Counted from the first letter of the stretch, positions 1 through 9,634 are shown. The stretch is DNA of 64,000 bases from Alcaligenes sp. SDU_A2 (GCF_038237375.1 NZ_CP151273.1:3534001-3598000), one strand, 5' to 3'. Program-made: numbers and translations. The notes: generated by a model not told the origin, from the letters alone.

Positions 1-134
1 GCACGGACGCCTTTACACCTGCCAAACCCGCGGCTGCCGGTGAACAAAAAATGATCTTTGTCAGCAAGCGGCGCTCGGGGCAGTAACATCTATCCGCCCA
101 ACCGGAACAAATCCACAATCCATTAAACGCGCAA

Positions 135-175
135 ACAACAAACCCCCAGACCCATAGGTCCGGGGGTTGTTAAGA
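135..175. terminator. hairpin downstream of ubiX
   Basis: A near-perfect inverted repeat (arms about 141-153 and 157-170, loop CATA, one mismatch) lies just beyond the ubiX stop. The outer AACAA/TTGTT bases give weak A/T flanks on both strands, so it could stop transcription from either side. No gene is seen in 1-254; the small frames there have no family resemblance. Confidence 0.55.
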
Positions 176-254
176 CACCGGCCCGACACATAAGCCAGAA
201 ACCTATCTGGCCGTACCAAGACAAGGCAAGCGGCGAAAAAACCGCCGCTGCGCA

Positions 255-836
255 TCAAACGGGTTTCTGTGACCCGTCCCAGCGTTCGCCGGGCACCTGA
301 ATATCGAACAGCTCCAATACTCGCATCACCGTGTGATCGACGATGTCATCGATACTTTTGGGTCGCAAGTAGAACGCCGGCATGGGCGGGAAAATAATGC
401 CGCCCATTTCGGTAACCGCTGTCATATTGCGCAAGTGCGCCAGATTGAACGGCGTTTCGCGCACCATCATGACCAGTCGTCGGCGCTCTTTCAAGGTAAC
501 GTCCGCCGCTCGGGTAATGAGGTTATCCGACAAGCCGTGCGCCACGGCCGCCAGCGTGCGCATGGAACACGGCACAACAACCATGCCCGCCGTAGGAAAG
601 CTGCCGCTGGCCAAGGTCGCGCCCACGTCTCGAAAGTTGTGTACGTGATCGGCCAGCGCCTGGATATCGTGCCGACCTATATCCAGCTCATACTTGATGT
701 TCAGCACCCCGGAGGGCGAGATCACCAAGTGGGTTTCGATGTCCGGACAGGACTGCAGCACTTGCAACAGGCGCACGGTATAAACGGCACCTGTTGCGCC
801 TGTCATGCCGATGACCAGGCGGCGCTTGGCGTTCAC
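255..836 (-). CDS. ubiX: flavin prenyltransferase UbiX
   Basis: This 193-residue protein belongs to the UbiX/Pad1 flavin prenyltransferase family, which makes prenylated FMN, the cofactor of the decarboxylase UbiD in ubiquinone synthesis. The N-terminal flavoprotein Rossmann segment [10 protein letters not shown] (about 10-19), a central [13 protein letters not shown] segment and the basic KERRRL...RETPFN region are all family signatures, and the length is normal. The start overlaps the end of the glutaredoxin gene by four bases, so the two are translationally coupled in the minus-strand housekeeping block. A terminator-like hairpin follows. No ubiD is visible here. Confidence 0.95.
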   Translation of the reverse strand: MNAKRRLVIGMTGATGAVYTVRLLQVLQSCPDIETHLVISPSGVLNIKYELDIGRHDIQALADHVHNFRDVGATLASGSFPTAGMVVVPCSMRTLAAVAHGLSDNLITRAADVTLKERRRLVMMVRETPFNLAHLRNMTAVTEMGGIIFPPMPAFYLRPKSIDDIVDHTVMRVLELFDIQVPGERWDGSQKPV

Positions 837-1159
837 TCCAGAGCCCCGGCCTCGCGCAGCATGGTTTCCAGTTCGCCGTTTTCGTACATTTCGGACACGA
901 TATCGGAGCCGCCAACAAACTCGCCCTTGATATAGAGCTGAGGAATCGTGGGCCAGTTGGAATAATCTTTGATGCCCTGGCGCACTTCGGCGTCATCGAG
1001 CACGTTGACGATGACGACCTGGCTTAGACCGACAGCACGCAGAATTTGCACCGTGCGGGCAGAAAAGCCGCACTGAGGGGCTTGCGCCGTGCCCTTCATG
1101 AACAGAACGACTGGGTTTTCCGTGACCGTTTCGCGGATGAAATCTTGAACTTCACTCAT
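833..1159 (-). CDS. grxD: monothiol glutaredoxin, Grx4 type
   Basis: This 108-residue protein is a monothiol (CGFS) glutaredoxin, a family that carries and delivers [2Fe-2S] clusters. The active-site CGFS follows the [10 protein letters not shown] segment near residues 20-33, and the glutathione-binding WPTIPQLY and GGSD segments follow in the expected order, with a conserved cis-proline. It sits directly downstream of prmC and its stop overlaps ubiX. The order prfA-prmC-grxD-ubiX is commonly seen in Bordetella-like genomes. The function assignment is secure from the motifs; regulation is not visible. Confidence 0.95.
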   Translation of the reverse strand: MSEVQDFIRETVTENPVVLFMKGTAQAPQCGFSARTVQILRAVGLSQVVIVNVLDDAEVRQGIKDYSNWPTIPQLYIKGEFVGGSDIVSEMYENGELETMLREAGALE

Positions 1160-1180
1160 GATGTTCTCGTAAGAAAAGAA

Positions 1181-2089
1181 TTAACGTTGACCGCCTGTAA
1201 CCCGCCTTATTCCGGCCAGGTCTGCATAACTGGCGACCTGGGTAAATCCGGCGTGCCGCAGCATATTCTGCACATGGTCGGCCTGATCCCAGCCGTGTTC
1301 CATGAGAAGACTGCCTCCCGGGCGCAGATGCGACCCGGCTCCCTGGACTATTGTACGCAAATCCCGAAGACCATCGGCACCGTCGGTCAGGGCATGGCGC
1401 GGCTCAAAGCGCACATCCCCTTGCCCAAGATGCGCATCGTCGGCGGCAATATACGGCGGGTTGGACACGATCAGATCAAAAGGCGGCTGACCCGACACGG
1501 CATCGTACCAACTCCCCAGGCAAAATTCGACTTTCCCACACAGTCGCTGGGCATTTAAACGCGCCACTTCCAGCGCGGGTGCGCTACAGTCCGTCGCCAC
1601 CACCTGTGCGTCCGGGCGCGCCAGAGCCAAAGACACCGCAATGGCACCGCTACCGCAACCCAGATCCAGAATCCGGGGCGAAGACATATTCTGCAAACAC
1701 CACAAAACCTGTTCGACCAGCGTTTCCGTATCAGGGCGCGGAATCAGCACATCCGGCGTGACCAGAAAGTCATGCCCCATGAACTCCCGCATCCCCACGA
1801 TATAAGCCATAGGTTCACCCGCCAGACGGCGCGCTTCCAGGCGGTGATACGCCTGAACCGCCTGTTCAGGCAAGCGGTCTGTGTCGTGCGCAATCAGCCA
1901 TGAACGGCTCACGCCCAACACCTGCATCCAAAGCATATCCCGCTCCAGACGCGGCAGGCTGCTACCTGCCTGCAAAGCACGCAGAGTGTCGGCGGCATCA
2001 CCGGAAGCCGCTGCCTGCTGCATCGAATCGACCGAGGGCCGTGCCTGGCTTTCGCACGAATGCCCGGACAGGTCCTGCGACCGGCTCAT
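1181..2089 (-). CDS. prmC: release factor N5-glutamine methyltransferase PrmC
   Basis: PrmC methylates the glutamine of the GGQ motif in release factors RF1 and RF2. The SAM-binding segment (RILDLGCGSGAIAVSLA) and the catalytic NPPY motif (SNPPYI) are present, preceded by the GEPMAYIVG family segment. I chose the ATG at 2089 (302 residues): it lies two bases after the prfA stop and has GAGG upstream, whereas the longer frame from 2110 would overlap prfA by 19 bases. The immediate upstream gene, prfA, encodes its substrate, so enzyme and substrate are co-transcribed. The first 35 or so residues are low in conserved features. Confidence 0.93.
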   Translation of the reverse strand: MSRSQDLSGHSCESQARPSVDSMQQAAASGDAADTLRALQAGSSLPRLERDMLWMQVLGVSRSWLIAHDTDRLPEQAVQAYHRLEARRLAGEPMAYIVGMREFMGHDFLVTPDVLIPRPDTETLVEQVLWCLQNMSSPRILDLGCGSGAIAVSLALARPDAQVVATDCSAPALEVARLNAQRLCGKVEFCLGSWYDAVSGQPPFDLIVSNPPYIAADDAHLGQGDVRFEPRHALTDGADGLRDLRTIVQGAGSHLRPGGSLLMEHGWDQADHVQNMLRHAGFTQVASYADLAGIRRVTGGQR

Positions 2090-2091
2090 GC

Positions 2092-3171
2092 TCACGCCTC
2101 TGCCAAGCAAGCCAATTGCTCGGCCTGATGCTCGGACAGCAAGGCTTTAATCAATTCGTCCAGATCGCCATCCATGATGTAACCCAGCTTATACAGCGTC
2201 AGGTTGATCCGATGATCCGTCATGCGTCCCTGCGGGAAGTTATAGGTGCGAATCCGCTCGGAGCGGTCGCCTGTGCCCACCAGACTCTTGCGCTGGGCCG
2301 CTTCTTTGTCGGACTGTTCGCGCTGTTGCTTGTCCTTCAGTCGGGCGGCCAGCACCTGCATGGCTTTTTCACGATTGCGATGCTGGGAACGATCATCCTG
2401 ACATTCCACCACCAGTCCCGTAGGCAGGTGGGTCAAACGCACAGCCGAATCGGTTTTGTTGACGTGTTGGCCACCAGCCCCGCTGGCGCGGAAGGTATCC
2501 ACACGCAGATCGGACGGATTGATGGTGATTTCGCTCAGGCCTTCGGCCTCCGGCAACACCGCCACCGTGCAAGTGGACGTATGAATGCGGCCCTGCGCTT
2601 CGGTTTCGGGCACCCGCTGCACGCGATGCGCACCCGACTCGAACTTCAGGCGACCATAGACATCCTGCCCCTCGATGCGCACGACCACTTCTTTGTAGCC
2701 ACCCAGATCCGCCTCGCTGGCGGACATGATTTCAGTACGCCAGCCACAGTTTTCTGCATAGCGCATATACATGCGCAGCAGATCGCCCGAGAACAGCGCA
2801 CTTTCGTCACCGCCTGCGCCAGCACGGATTTCAATGAATACGTTACGGGTATCGTCGGGGTCGCGGGGCAACAGCAGGATCTGCAATTCGTCCTCCAGCT
2901 GCCCGATACGCTCTTTGCCCAGCTTAAATTCCTCTTCGCCCATTTCTTTCAATTCGGGGTCGGACATCATCTCCTGAGCGGCCTGCAGGTCCGCCTCAGC
3001 CGACTCATAGGCCGTAAAAGCGGTCACAACAGGTTCAAGCTCAGAACGCTCACGCGACAATTTGCGGAACTCGTCCATATTGCCGGCGATCTCGGGCTCG
3101 GCCAACATGGCATCCACTTCGATGAGACGGCGGGCCAGTTGCTCCAGCCGGCTGCGCATTGAGTCTTTCAT
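2092..3171 (-). CDS. prfA: peptide chain release factor RF1
   Basis: RF1 ends translation at UAA and UAG codons. The 359-residue length is typical. The peptidyl-hydrolysis GGQ motif is in the segment [11 protein letters not shown], and the anticodon-mimicking PxT element reads PET in [10 protein letters not shown] (PAT in E. coli; PxT is what distinguishes RF1 from RF2, which has SPF). The gene lies downstream of hemA and upstream of prmC, all on the minus strand, a common bacterial order. The start at 3171 gives the expected N-terminus; an alternative in-frame ATG four codons later cannot be excluded. Confidence 0.97.
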   Translation of the reverse strand: MKDSMRSRLEQLARRLIEVDAMLAEPEIAGNMDEFRKLSRERSELEPVVTAFTAYESAEADLQAAQEMMSDPELKEMGEEEFKLGKERIGQLEDELQILLLPRDPDDTRNVFIEIRAGAGGDESALFSGDLLRMYMRYAENCGWRTEIMSASEADLGGYKEVVVRIEGQDVYGRLKFESGAHRVQRVPETEAQGRIHTSTCTVAVLPEAEGLSEITINPSDLRVDTFRASGAGGQHVNKTDSAVRLTHLPTGLVVECQDDRSQHRNREKAMQVLAARLKDKQQREQSDKEAAQRKSLVGTGDRSERIRTYNFPQGRMTDHRINLTLYKLGYIMDGDLDELIKALLSEHQAEQLACLAEA

Positions 3172-3272
3172 AGAGGGAACAGCCTAAAGGGAAAACGGTA
3201 GGCCTGGGCGCAGGGCGACGTTACACATCTGGCTGCACCGCAGGAAGTCGGTGAAACAAGCCGCCGGAAACG

Positions 3273-4547
3273 CTAACGCCGACGCGTCGTGGATGGCAGC
3301 AGGCGAGGCAACAGATCCAACAGTTGCTCGCGCTCGGCACCTTCGCTGCGATTCAGCTCGGCCATGGGGCCGTGTACGTATTTCTGGGTCAGGCCGTGCG
3401 CCAGCCATTCCAGGACCTGGGCAGGATCTTCGCCACGGGCCAGCATGCGCTGCGCCCGCTCCAGTTCGTGCTTGCGCACTTGATCGACCGTATGCTGCAC
3501 ATCCAGAATGGCCGGGACAATGGCCCGATTGCTGAGCCAATGCATGTACTGCTGCACCTGGGTGTCGATAATGGCTTCGGCCTGAACCACCGCCGCGCGG
3601 CGGGCGTCCGTGCCGCGCTGGACCAGCCGGCCCAGATCGTCGACGGTGTACAGGTAAACGTCGTCCAGACGGCCGACTTCGGTTTCGATGTCGCGCGGCA
3701 CGGCCAGATCGACCATGACCACGGGCCGATGGCGGCGCGAACGCACGGCACGCTCCACCATGCCCAGCCCCAATATGGGCAGGGTACTGGCCGTACAGGA
3801 GACGACCACGTCGAATTCGGCCAGACGATCGGGAATATCGGCCAGCTTCATGGTCGTTGCCAGAAAACGCGAAGCCAGCGTTTCCGCCCGTTCTTGCGTG
3901 CGGTTGGCCACCACGATACGACAGGGGTTGACCGCCGCAAAGTGCGTGGCGCACAGCTCGATCATTTCGCCTGCGCCGATAAACAGCACCTTGGCCTGGG
4001 AAAGATCGCCAAAAACGCGTTCGGCCAAACGGACGGCGGCGGCGGCCATCGATACGGAATGCGCGCCGATGGCCGTCTGCGTGCGCACTTCCTTGGCTAC
4101 CGAGAAAGTGCGCTGAAACAACTGGTGCAGCAAGGTGCCCAGCGAACCGGCCTCGTTGGCGGCGCGCACGGCATCTTTCATCTGGCCCAGAATCTGGGGT
4201 TCGCCTAGAACCATCGAGTCCAGGCCGCTGGCCACGCGAAACGCATGGCGTACCGCTTCGTTCTGGTTGTAGCGATACAGGTGCGGGGTCAGCTCAGCCG
4301 AGCGCAGACTGTTGAAATCCGCCATCCACTCGGGCAAGCGTTCGGCAACCTGGGGTTCGGCCGCGCAGTAGATTTCGGTACGGTTACAGGTAGACAGGAT
4401 TGCCGCTTCGCGCACGCCATTGCCGAACGCCGAGCGCAGGGTGTCGAGCGCCGGTTTCAACACGTCGATCGGGAACGCCACGCGCTCGCGCACGGAAACC
4501 GGCGCGGACACATGGTTGAGCCCGAAGGTTAAGACATCTACTGACAT
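3273..4547 (-). CDS. hemA: glutamyl-tRNA reductase
   Basis: This enzyme reduces glutamyl-tRNA(Glu) to glutamate-1-semialdehyde, the first committed step of C5-pathway tetrapyrrole synthesis, using NADPH. The 424-residue protein has the catalytic Cys54 in [10 protein letters not shown], the GLNH segment near residue 9, the GEPQILGQ substrate segment, and an NADPH-binding VLFIGAGEM Rossmann loop near residue 190, followed by the C-terminal dimerisation helices. The gene is the first of the minus-strand hemA-prfA-prmC-grxD-ubiX series. About 100 bases separate it from prfA. Confidence 0.97.
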   Translation of the reverse strand: MSVDVLTFGLNHVSAPVSVRERVAFPIDVLKPALDTLRSAFGNGVREAAILSTCNRTEIYCAAEPQVAERLPEWMADFNSLRSAELTPHLYRYNQNEAVRHAFRVASGLDSMVLGEPQILGQMKDAVRAANEAGSLGTLLHQLFQRTFSVAKEVRTQTAIGAHSVSMAAAAVRLAERVFGDLSQAKVLFIGAGEMIELCATHFAAVNPCRIVVANRTQERAETLASRFLATTMKLADIPDRLAEFDVVVSCTASTLPILGLGMVERAVRSRRHRPVVMVDLAVPRDIETEVGRLDDVYLYTVDDLGRLVQRGTDARRAAVVQAEAIIDTQVQQYMHWLSNRAIVPAILDVQHTVDQVRKHELERAQRMLARGEDPAQVLEWLAHGLTQKYVHGPMAELNRSEGAEREQLLDLLPRLLPSTTRRR

Positions 4548-4762
4548 GAGCGATACAGGCCAAAGCCCTGAAAAGACCGAAACAAGCGGCTATGCTTGTG
4601 CAAGCCGCGTGTGATGCACCTGATTTTACGCCGCCACAACGCGTTTTGACAAAAATACGCCGCGACAACATATTTTATGATTATAATCTGCCCTCTTGCC
4701 AAAGGGTCGGTTTGCCGGCACAAGCGCGCCGCACCTGGATACACCGCAAGAAAGCACAAAAA

Positions 4763-4805
4763 TTTTTGTTGTTTTGTGTGCACAACAAAAAAATCGTGGT
4801 ATAGT
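4763..4805 (+). promoter_or_regulatory. dyad and candidate -10 box of the tRNA-Phe promoter
   Basis: TATAGT at 4800-4805 lies 24 bases before the mature tRNA-Phe 5' end and is a good -10 match; a clear -35 is not visible at the standard spacing. Just upstream is a perfect 10-base inverted repeat (4763-4772 and 4782-4791, TTTTTGTTGT/ACAACAAAAA) around a TTGTG/CACAA inner dyad, which may be a regulatory site. Farther upstream TTGACA (4646-4651) with TATTTT at 19 bases spacing is a second, weaker candidate. Confidence 0.4.
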
Positions 4806-4828
4806 TTCGTTTTTACCGAGCAGCACAT

Positions 4829-4904
4829 GGCCTGGTAGCTCAGTCGGTAGAGCAGAGGATTGAAAATCCTTGTGTCGGTGGTTCGATTCCGCCCCAGGCC
4901 ACCA
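4829..4904 (+). tRNA. tRNA-Phe (GAA)
   Basis: A complete 76-base cloverleaf can be folded. The 7-bp acceptor pairs GGCCTGG with CCAGGCC, and A73 and an encoded CCA follow (4902-4904). The D-arm has AGCTCAGTCGGTAGAGC, the anticodon loop TTGAAAA gives anticodon GAA, and the T-arm has GGTTCGATTCC. The gene stands alone, with its own terminator immediately after. tRNA 3' ends are common integration points; an accessory stretch begins just downstream. Confidence 0.97.
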
Positions 4905-4912
4905 GAATTATC

Positions 4913-4944
4913 AAAAAAGCCCAGCTTAACCGCTGGGCTTTTTT
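4913..4944 (+). terminator. intrinsic terminator of tRNA-Phe
   Basis: A perfect hairpin (AGCCCAGC/GCTGGGCT, loop TTAACC) is flanked by six A on the left and six T on the right, so it can act as a bidirectional rho-independent terminator nine bases after the tRNA. Confidence 0.93.
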
Positions 4945-5318
4945 GCATTCTGCCGTCAAAACACAGCCTAGCCGCAGGCCATCCTCGCACTCGTGACGAC
5001 ATAAGCTCATTTTTCTGCCGCTTGCCGACTAAGGGCCAATTTCCCGTGTTGCTTGCGCATAAAGCGCACGGCGATATGCGGTATAACCATAGCAATGATT
5101 TTCGGGAAACGAGCGTCCAGCTGGTTGTGCCAATCTCAGGTCTAAAGCCACTACGCAACGCCCCAACGCCTCGGCAGCGGCACCACCTCTGCCACGACAC
5201 CCCAACCTAGCCTCTAGACTGCCATGCGTGCCAAACCAGTAGCAAGCGAAACGGGAATCAACGTCTCCGTGGAAAAGTCGTCCCTGACGATTGACCCGCC
5301 AACAACCGCGGAGACCGC
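4945..5318. other. intergenic stretch before rmlA, no gene seen
   Basis: These 374 bases separate the tRNA-Phe terminator from rmlA. The open frames here show no family resemblance and no ribosome-binding site. The rmlA promoter should lie inside, but I see no convincing -35/-10 pair. I looked for a second copy of the tRNA-Phe 3' end as an attachment site and did not see one. Confidence 0.5.
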
Positions 5319-6206
5319 ATGAAAGCCATTATCTTAGCGGGTGGTGCCGGCTCACGGCTGTATCCCCTGACGCAAGTCTCCAGCAAGCAGCTACAGGCCG
5401 TCTTTGACAAACCCATGATTTACTACCCCTTGACCGCCTTAATCGCGTCCGGGGTCAGAGAACTGTGCCTTATTTCCACGCCCGACGATCTGCCGCGTTT
5501 TCAGGCTCTGTTGGGCGACGGCGCACAGTGGGGGATCAGCATTGACTATCGCATACAAGCCAGACCCGAAGGCATTGCCCAAGCGTTCATTATCGCCGCC
5601 GACTTTGTAGGCACGGACAATGTCATTCTGATGCTTGGCGATAATATTTTCTCGGGCGGCGACGACTTTCCTCGCGCGGTTTCCAGTTTTACGGGCGGGG
5701 CCAGCATTTTTGCCTATCACGTCAAAGACCCACAACGATACGGCGTAGTGCAGTTCGACAACGCCGGACGCGCAATTGCTATCCAAGAAAAACCGCAGCA
5801 CCCCAAAAGCAACTATGCGGTACCGGGGGTCTACATTTATGACCACGAAGTCGTAAAAATTGCACAATCCATCGCTCCTTCAGCACGAGGAGAACTGGAA
5901 ATTACCGACGTCAATCTAGAATACCTGCGCCAAGGAAAACTACAAGTGCGACGCCTTAGCCGTGGTTTTGCATGGCTGGATGCCGGAACCAGCTCGGCCC
6001 TACATGAAGCATCTTCCTACATTGAAGCCATTGAGCGCCGTCAGGGCATTAAAATCGGCTGCCCAGAAGAGGCGGCACTGATCCGAGGCTTTCTGAGCAT
6101 CCAACAGTTTGAGGCCTTGATCGCACACATGCCGCGCTGCGAATACAGCGACTATCTGCGCGGCGTAGCGGACGAGTGGCACCGATTGCAAAGAGAGCGG
6201 GCATGA
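5319..6206 (+). CDS. rmlA: glucose-1-phosphate thymidylyltransferase
   Basis: RmlA/RfbA couples dTTP and glucose-1-phosphate to dTDP-glucose, the first step of dTDP-L-rhamnose synthesis for surface polysaccharide. The 295-residue length is normal. The nucleotide-binding [11 protein letters not shown] signature begins at residue 8 and is followed by [16 protein letters not shown], where most family members have LLPV instead of LQAV. GDNIF and the EITDVN segment are also typical. rmlB follows after about 55 bases, but rmlC and rmlD are absent from the neighbourhood, so the dTDP-sugar product may be something other than rhamnose, or the rest lies elsewhere. The region looks visibly richer in A+T than the flanking housekeeping genes. 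Confidence 0.94.
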   Translation: MKAIILAGGAGSRLYPLTQVSSKQLQAVFDKPMIYYPLTALIASGVRELCLISTPDDLPRFQALLGDGAQWGISIDYRIQARPEGIAQAFIIAADFVGTDNVILMLGDNIFSGGDDFPRAVSSFTGGASIFAYHVKDPQRYGVVQFDNAGRAIAIQEKPQHPKSNYAVPGVYIYDHEVVKIAQSIAPSARGELEITDVNLEYLRQGKLQVRRLSRGFAWLDAGTSSALHEASSYIEAIERRQGIKIGCPEEAALIRGFLSIQQFEALIAHMPRCEYSDYLRGVADEWHRLQRERA

Positions 6207-6261
6207 CCCGCACACAGTCATTCGCACTGTCATGACCGACCAGCACAACGCCGAAAATCCC

Positions 6262-7356
6262 ATGAAAATCCTGATCACCGGAGGAGCCGGTTTTATCGGC
6301 TCGGCGGTCATCCGCCACCTCATCCAGCACACAGACCATCACGTCATCAACGTCGATAAACTGACTTACGCGGGCAATCTTGCCAATCTGCGCGACATAG
6401 CCGGTTCAGACCGTTATGCGTTTGAACAGATCGATATCTGCGACCGTGATGCCCTGGAGCGCGTATTCGGCCTACATCAGCCAGACGCGATCATGCATTT
6501 GGCAGCGGAAAGTCACGTCGACAAATCAATCGATGGTCCCGCCGCCTTTATGGAAACCAATATTCTCGGGACGTACCATCTGCTCGAGACGGCTCGTCAA
6601 TATTGGCAAAAGCTGGATAATCACGCCCAGCAACAGTTTCGCTTCCACCATGTATCCACCGACGAGGTTTACGGCGATCTGCCTCATCCTTCGTATGTCC
6701 ATGGCGCAGAGCACATCCTGTTTACTGAATCCACGGCATACGCCCCCAGCAGCCCATATTCAGCCAGCAAAGCCAGCTCCGATCATTTGGTTCGCGCATG
6801 GATGCGGACCTACGGACTTCCGACCCTGATCAGCAACTGCTCCAACAACTACGGCCCATTTCACTTTCCTGAAAAATTAATTCCACTCACCATTCTGAAT
6901 GCCCTAAACGGAAAGCTGTTGCCGGTATACGGAAATGGGGAGCAGATCCGTGACTGGCTGTATGTCGAGGACCATGCCCGTGCCCTCTGTCTCGTGCTGA
7001 CCGAAGGCAAAGTCGGAGAAACCTACAACATAGGCGGCCACAACGAGAAACAGAACATAGACGTGGTTCGCACGGTGTGCGATGTCTTGCAGGAACTTGC
7101 CCCCCCCGATACAACCTTCCCCGTCAGTCATTATCGAGAGCTCATTACCCATGTCCAGGATCGCCCTGGCCATGACCGCCGCTATGCAATTGATGCCAGC
7201 AAAATAAAAAATGAACTGGGCTGGACGCCGAGCGAAAGTTTCGACACAGGTATACGCAAAACAGTGCAATGGTATCTGGATAACCTAGCCTGGAGCCAGG
7301 TAATACGAAACGGCGACTATAAGCGCGAGGGTTTGCAGACAACAAACCACCTATAA
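6262..7356 (+). CDS. rmlB: dTDP-glucose 4,6-dehydratase
   Basis: RmlB converts dTDP-glucose to dTDP-4-keto-6-deoxyglucose with a bound NAD. It is an extended short-chain dehydrogenase: GGAGFIGS near residues 7-14, the catalytic [10 protein letters not shown] segment, and YSASKAS with the Tyr-x3-Lys pair. I chose the ATG at 6262 (364 residues, MKILITGG), because the family starts there; the reading frame also allows an ATG at 6232 that would add ten residues. Neither start has a strong Shine-Dalgarno sequence. It is the partner of rmlA and no rmlC/rmlD follows. Confidence 0.94.
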   Translation: MKILITGGAGFIGSAVIRHLIQHTDHHVINVDKLTYAGNLANLRDIAGSDRYAFEQIDICDRDALERVFGLHQPDAIMHLAAESHVDKSIDGPAAFMETNILGTYHLLETARQYWQKLDNHAQQQFRFHHVSTDEVYGDLPHPSYVHGAEHILFTESTAYAPSSPYSASKASSDHLVRAWMRTYGLPTLISNCSNNYGPFHFPEKLIPLTILNALNGKLLPVYGNGEQIRDWLYVEDHARALCLVLTEGKVGETYNIGGHNEKQNIDVVRTVCDVLQELAPPDTTFPVSHYRELITHVQDRPGHDRRYAIDASKIKNELGWTPSESFDTGIRKTVQWYLDNLAWSQVIRNGDYKREGLQTTNHL

Positions 7357-7506
7357 CTCGGCGTGCAGGATTGAATGCCCCGGCAGAGCCTGTTCGATTC
7401 TGCTGCCACCGCATATAAGCTGCTCTCGGTCCCGTTACACTAGAACTGGGGCATGCCGAGTGACACCACGCTCTTGGCACTGACATATACGGGTTGAAAT
7501 CGAAAG

Positions 7507-8085
7507 ATGACGGATTTTGCGTTCAGGAAAAATGCGGTCAAGACACTGACCAGCCGGATCGGGGTGTATGTGCTGTGCGATCTGGACAATGTGCCTATAT
7601 ATGTCGGTCAATCCAAGGATGGGATTCGCCGCCGAGTAGCCAGACACCTGACGTCCGCACGGTCAGACATTATTGCCAACAGACAGATTGATGTCTGGGA
7701 GATTGCCTATGTTTGGGCCTACCCTGTCGATTCAGTCGCTGGAATTGATGATCTTGAAGCCCTGCTCTTTCATGCTTTCAATCCGCGTTCGCCCTTGATG
7801 AATGGGACTGTCCCCAAATACAACGTCAACAGGATACCGCCTAATCCATCACAAATAGTCCAAGTTATGACGGATGACGAAATCCGCAAACGTCAGGACG
7901 CAAGCCAACGCTTACCCCGTCAGGCCGTCCATTACGCGCAATTGGTCGATCATTTTCTGACCGTCAAGAATTCACCGCAAATAGCGCGCGCCTTGGATGC
8001 CCATTTTGAACGACTGCAAAAGTATCACAAAACGCTGTTTGGGTTCGCGGATACCCAGACCGACGAAAACGGTAACAACGGCTGA
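7507..8085 (+). CDS. GIY-YIG nuclease, probable restriction endonuclease
   Basis: This 192-residue protein has the catalytic core of the GIY-YIG nuclease superfamily: G-V-Y at 19-21, Y-V-G at 32-34 (PIYVGQSKDG), basic residues in GIRRRVARH (40-48), the metal-binding glutamate in DDLEALLFHAFNP (about residue 84) and an asparagine in the last motif. The C-terminal half is not recognised. It is convergent with a cytosine-5 DNA methyltransferase 74 bases away. GIY-YIG type II restriction enzymes such as Eco29kI are known from such pairings, so a restriction enzyme is the most likely role; a homing or repair nuclease is less likely from the context. The recognition sequence cannot be inferred. Confidence 0.75.
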   Translation: MTDFAFRKNAVKTLTSRIGVYVLCDLDNVPIYVGQSKDGIRRRVARHLTSARSDIIANRQIDVWEIAYVWAYPVDSVAGIDDLEALLFHAFNPRSPLMNGTVPKYNVNRIPPNPSQIVQVMTDDEIRKRQDASQRLPRQAVHYAQLVDHFLTVKNSPQIARALDAHFERLQKYHKTLFGFADTQTDENGNNG

Positions 8086-8158
8086 CTCCCCCCCTGACTG
8101 GTTGACTGGGCATCAATAAAAACGCCACGGTCTGCTGATTCGCACCAAGAACAGGGAA

Positions 8159-9484
8159 TTAAGCCAGAATCGGCTCAAAAAGGCAGTGTGCCAAGTGCCG
8201 CACGACAGGCACCGCAACGCCGTCGCCGGCCACATGATAGGCATCGTTGTAATTGCCGGGCAGTTGGTAACTATCGTCTAAGCCCATCAAACGGGCCGCC
8301 TCTCGGGGGGACAGTAGGCGTGACCGAATAGTATCGCCTTCGACCAATAAAATACTTTGTCGGCTTGACCCGCCGGCCGGGGTACGCAAACAACCGGCCA
8401 GGTCATCGAACCTGACCTCGGCGCGTTGCACCTTATGGCCCTGTTCGTCCAGACGGGTGCGTTTGTACAAGCCACCTACCTTGCGCTGACCTGATTTCTG
8501 CACAGCCCGCACCTTGGCAAGGTTGGTCGGACTCATCATGCCCAACAATTGCTGCGTTTTCTCGGCACTGTCCCACGTCACGCCCTGGGGGTTCTCTTCG
8601 ATGATCGCCGTAAAGGTGTTGACCGGCGTCCACGGCATGGGCAAAGCCCACCACACCCACAATTTCTGCGCTGCCGGGCACAGTCCGGCATAAGCGCTGA
8701 CCATACGCGCGGGATGCCAAGGCTCGACAGGGCCCGGCGACATCAGCGACGGCGCAATATCGACTTGCGTCCGAACCGCCACAATAAACACGCGCGGACG
8801 AGACTGCGGCACGAAGTAACATGCATCAATCACCATGGCACCGAAACGGTACCCGGCCTCCGCCAGTACGGAGCCGATTGCAGCAAAATCTTGGCCCTGA
8901 TTAGAAGTCAGCACGCCATAGACGTTTTCCAGCACAATCACGGTGGGCGCTCTGCCTTCGTCCATCAGGTTTTGCATCAGGCCCCAAAAAGGCCAAAACG
9001 TGCCCGAGCGCGTTTGCTGTGCATCCAGCGCGCGCCCTATTCCTTTATAAGCGCCTGCCAAGGATAAGTCCTGACACGGAAACGATGCCCAGACAAGATC
9101 GGCTTGTTCCGGCAATTGCTCGGATGTGACCGTATTGACATCCTGCACCAGCAAGTCCAGGCCACCGTTCCAGTTGTCGCGATACACCCGGCTTTTCATC
9201 GGACTGATGTCGTTAGCGAACAGGCAATCCCAGTTAGGCCCCAGTCCTGCCCTGGCCATGCCGCCGCCGGCGAAAAATTCGTAGAAGCGGCGACCTGGAC
9301 GGGCAGAACGAATCGCTTGATCCTGCCCAGGCTGCGTATCGCGCTGAATTTTCTCTTCGACTGCTTTCGCAATCCAGGTGTTCATGGTTACTTTACCGCC
9401 GTCCGAACGGCACAAGTCGTCGATCAGCTCGCGCTGTTTCTGCGTCAAGCGAAGACTTGTACGGTAAGGAGGGAGTTGACTCAT
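8159..9484 (-). CDS. DNA (cytosine-5-)methyltransferase with N-terminal RHH-like domain
   Basis: The C5 DNA methyltransferase motifs are present in order: motif I FFAGGGMARAG (70-80), motif IV PCQ (136-138) with the catalytic cysteine, motif VI ENV (186-188), motif VIII QSRPR (227-231), and a C-terminal motif IX/X region. The first 50 residues (LRLTQKQRELIDDLC...NTWIAKAVEEKI) resemble a ribbon-helix-helix DNA-binding domain. I start at the ATG at 9484 (441 residues) because GGA lies nine bases upstream; the frame is open to 9508. It faces the GIY-YIG nuclease tail to tail. The N-terminal domain may allow the methyltransferase to repress its own gene, as helix-turn-helix extensions do in M.EcoRII or M.SsoII; this is inference. 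Confidence 0.9.
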   Translation of the reverse strand: MSQLPPYRTSLRLTQKQRELIDDLCRSDGGKVTMNTWIAKAVEEKIQRDTQPGQDQAIRSARPGRRFYEFFAGGGMARAGLGPNWDCLFANDISPMKSRVYRDNWNGGLDLLVQDVNTVTSEQLPEQADLVWASFPCQDLSLAGAYKGIGRALDAQQTRSGTFWPFWGLMQNLMDEGRAPTVIVLENVYGVLTSNQGQDFAAIGSVLAEAGYRFGAMVIDACYFVPQSRPRVFIVAVRTQVDIAPSLMSPGPVEPWHPARMVSAYAGLCPAAQKLWVWWALPMPWTPVNTFTAIIEENPQGVTWDSAEKTQQLLGMMSPTNLAKVRAVQKSGQRKVGGLYKRTRLDEQGHKVQRAEVRFDDLAGCLRTPAGGSSRQSILLVEGDTIRSRLLSPREAARLMGLDDSYQLPGNYNDAYHVAGDGVAVPVVRHLAHCLFEPILA

Positions 9485-9487
9485 TGA

Positions 9488-9530
9488 GTATCCAAAAAAT
9501 GGCGCCAAATTTAGGCTCCACTAAGGATAC
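9488..9530. promoter_or_regulatory. candidate operator upstream of the methyltransferase
   Basis: GTATCC (9488-9493) and GGATAC (9525-9530) form an inverted pair 31 bases apart, enclosing a TGGCGCCA palindrome (9500-9507) and a TTAG/CTAA pair. This sits immediately before the chosen start codon, where the RHH-like N-terminal domain would be expected to bind if it autoregulates. Part of GGATAC on the minus strand is also the likely ribosome-binding site. Confidence 0.3.
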
Positions 9531-9634
9531 CGTGCTGAGCCGCACTGTCAACGACAACACGCGGTCATTTCAGACTACGCCGATCGTGTTCGAGCATTGC
9601 GGCATGGATCGCGAGCCTGCCGGATCAATCAAGA

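Noticed and set aside
4860-5210. A small protein gene downstream of tRNA-Phe
   Set aside because: It begins inside the tRNA and crosses the terminator, with no start signal.
4905-9634. A prophage or transposon carrying the restriction-modification genes
   Set aside because: No integrase, transposase, phage structural gene or terminal repeats were found.
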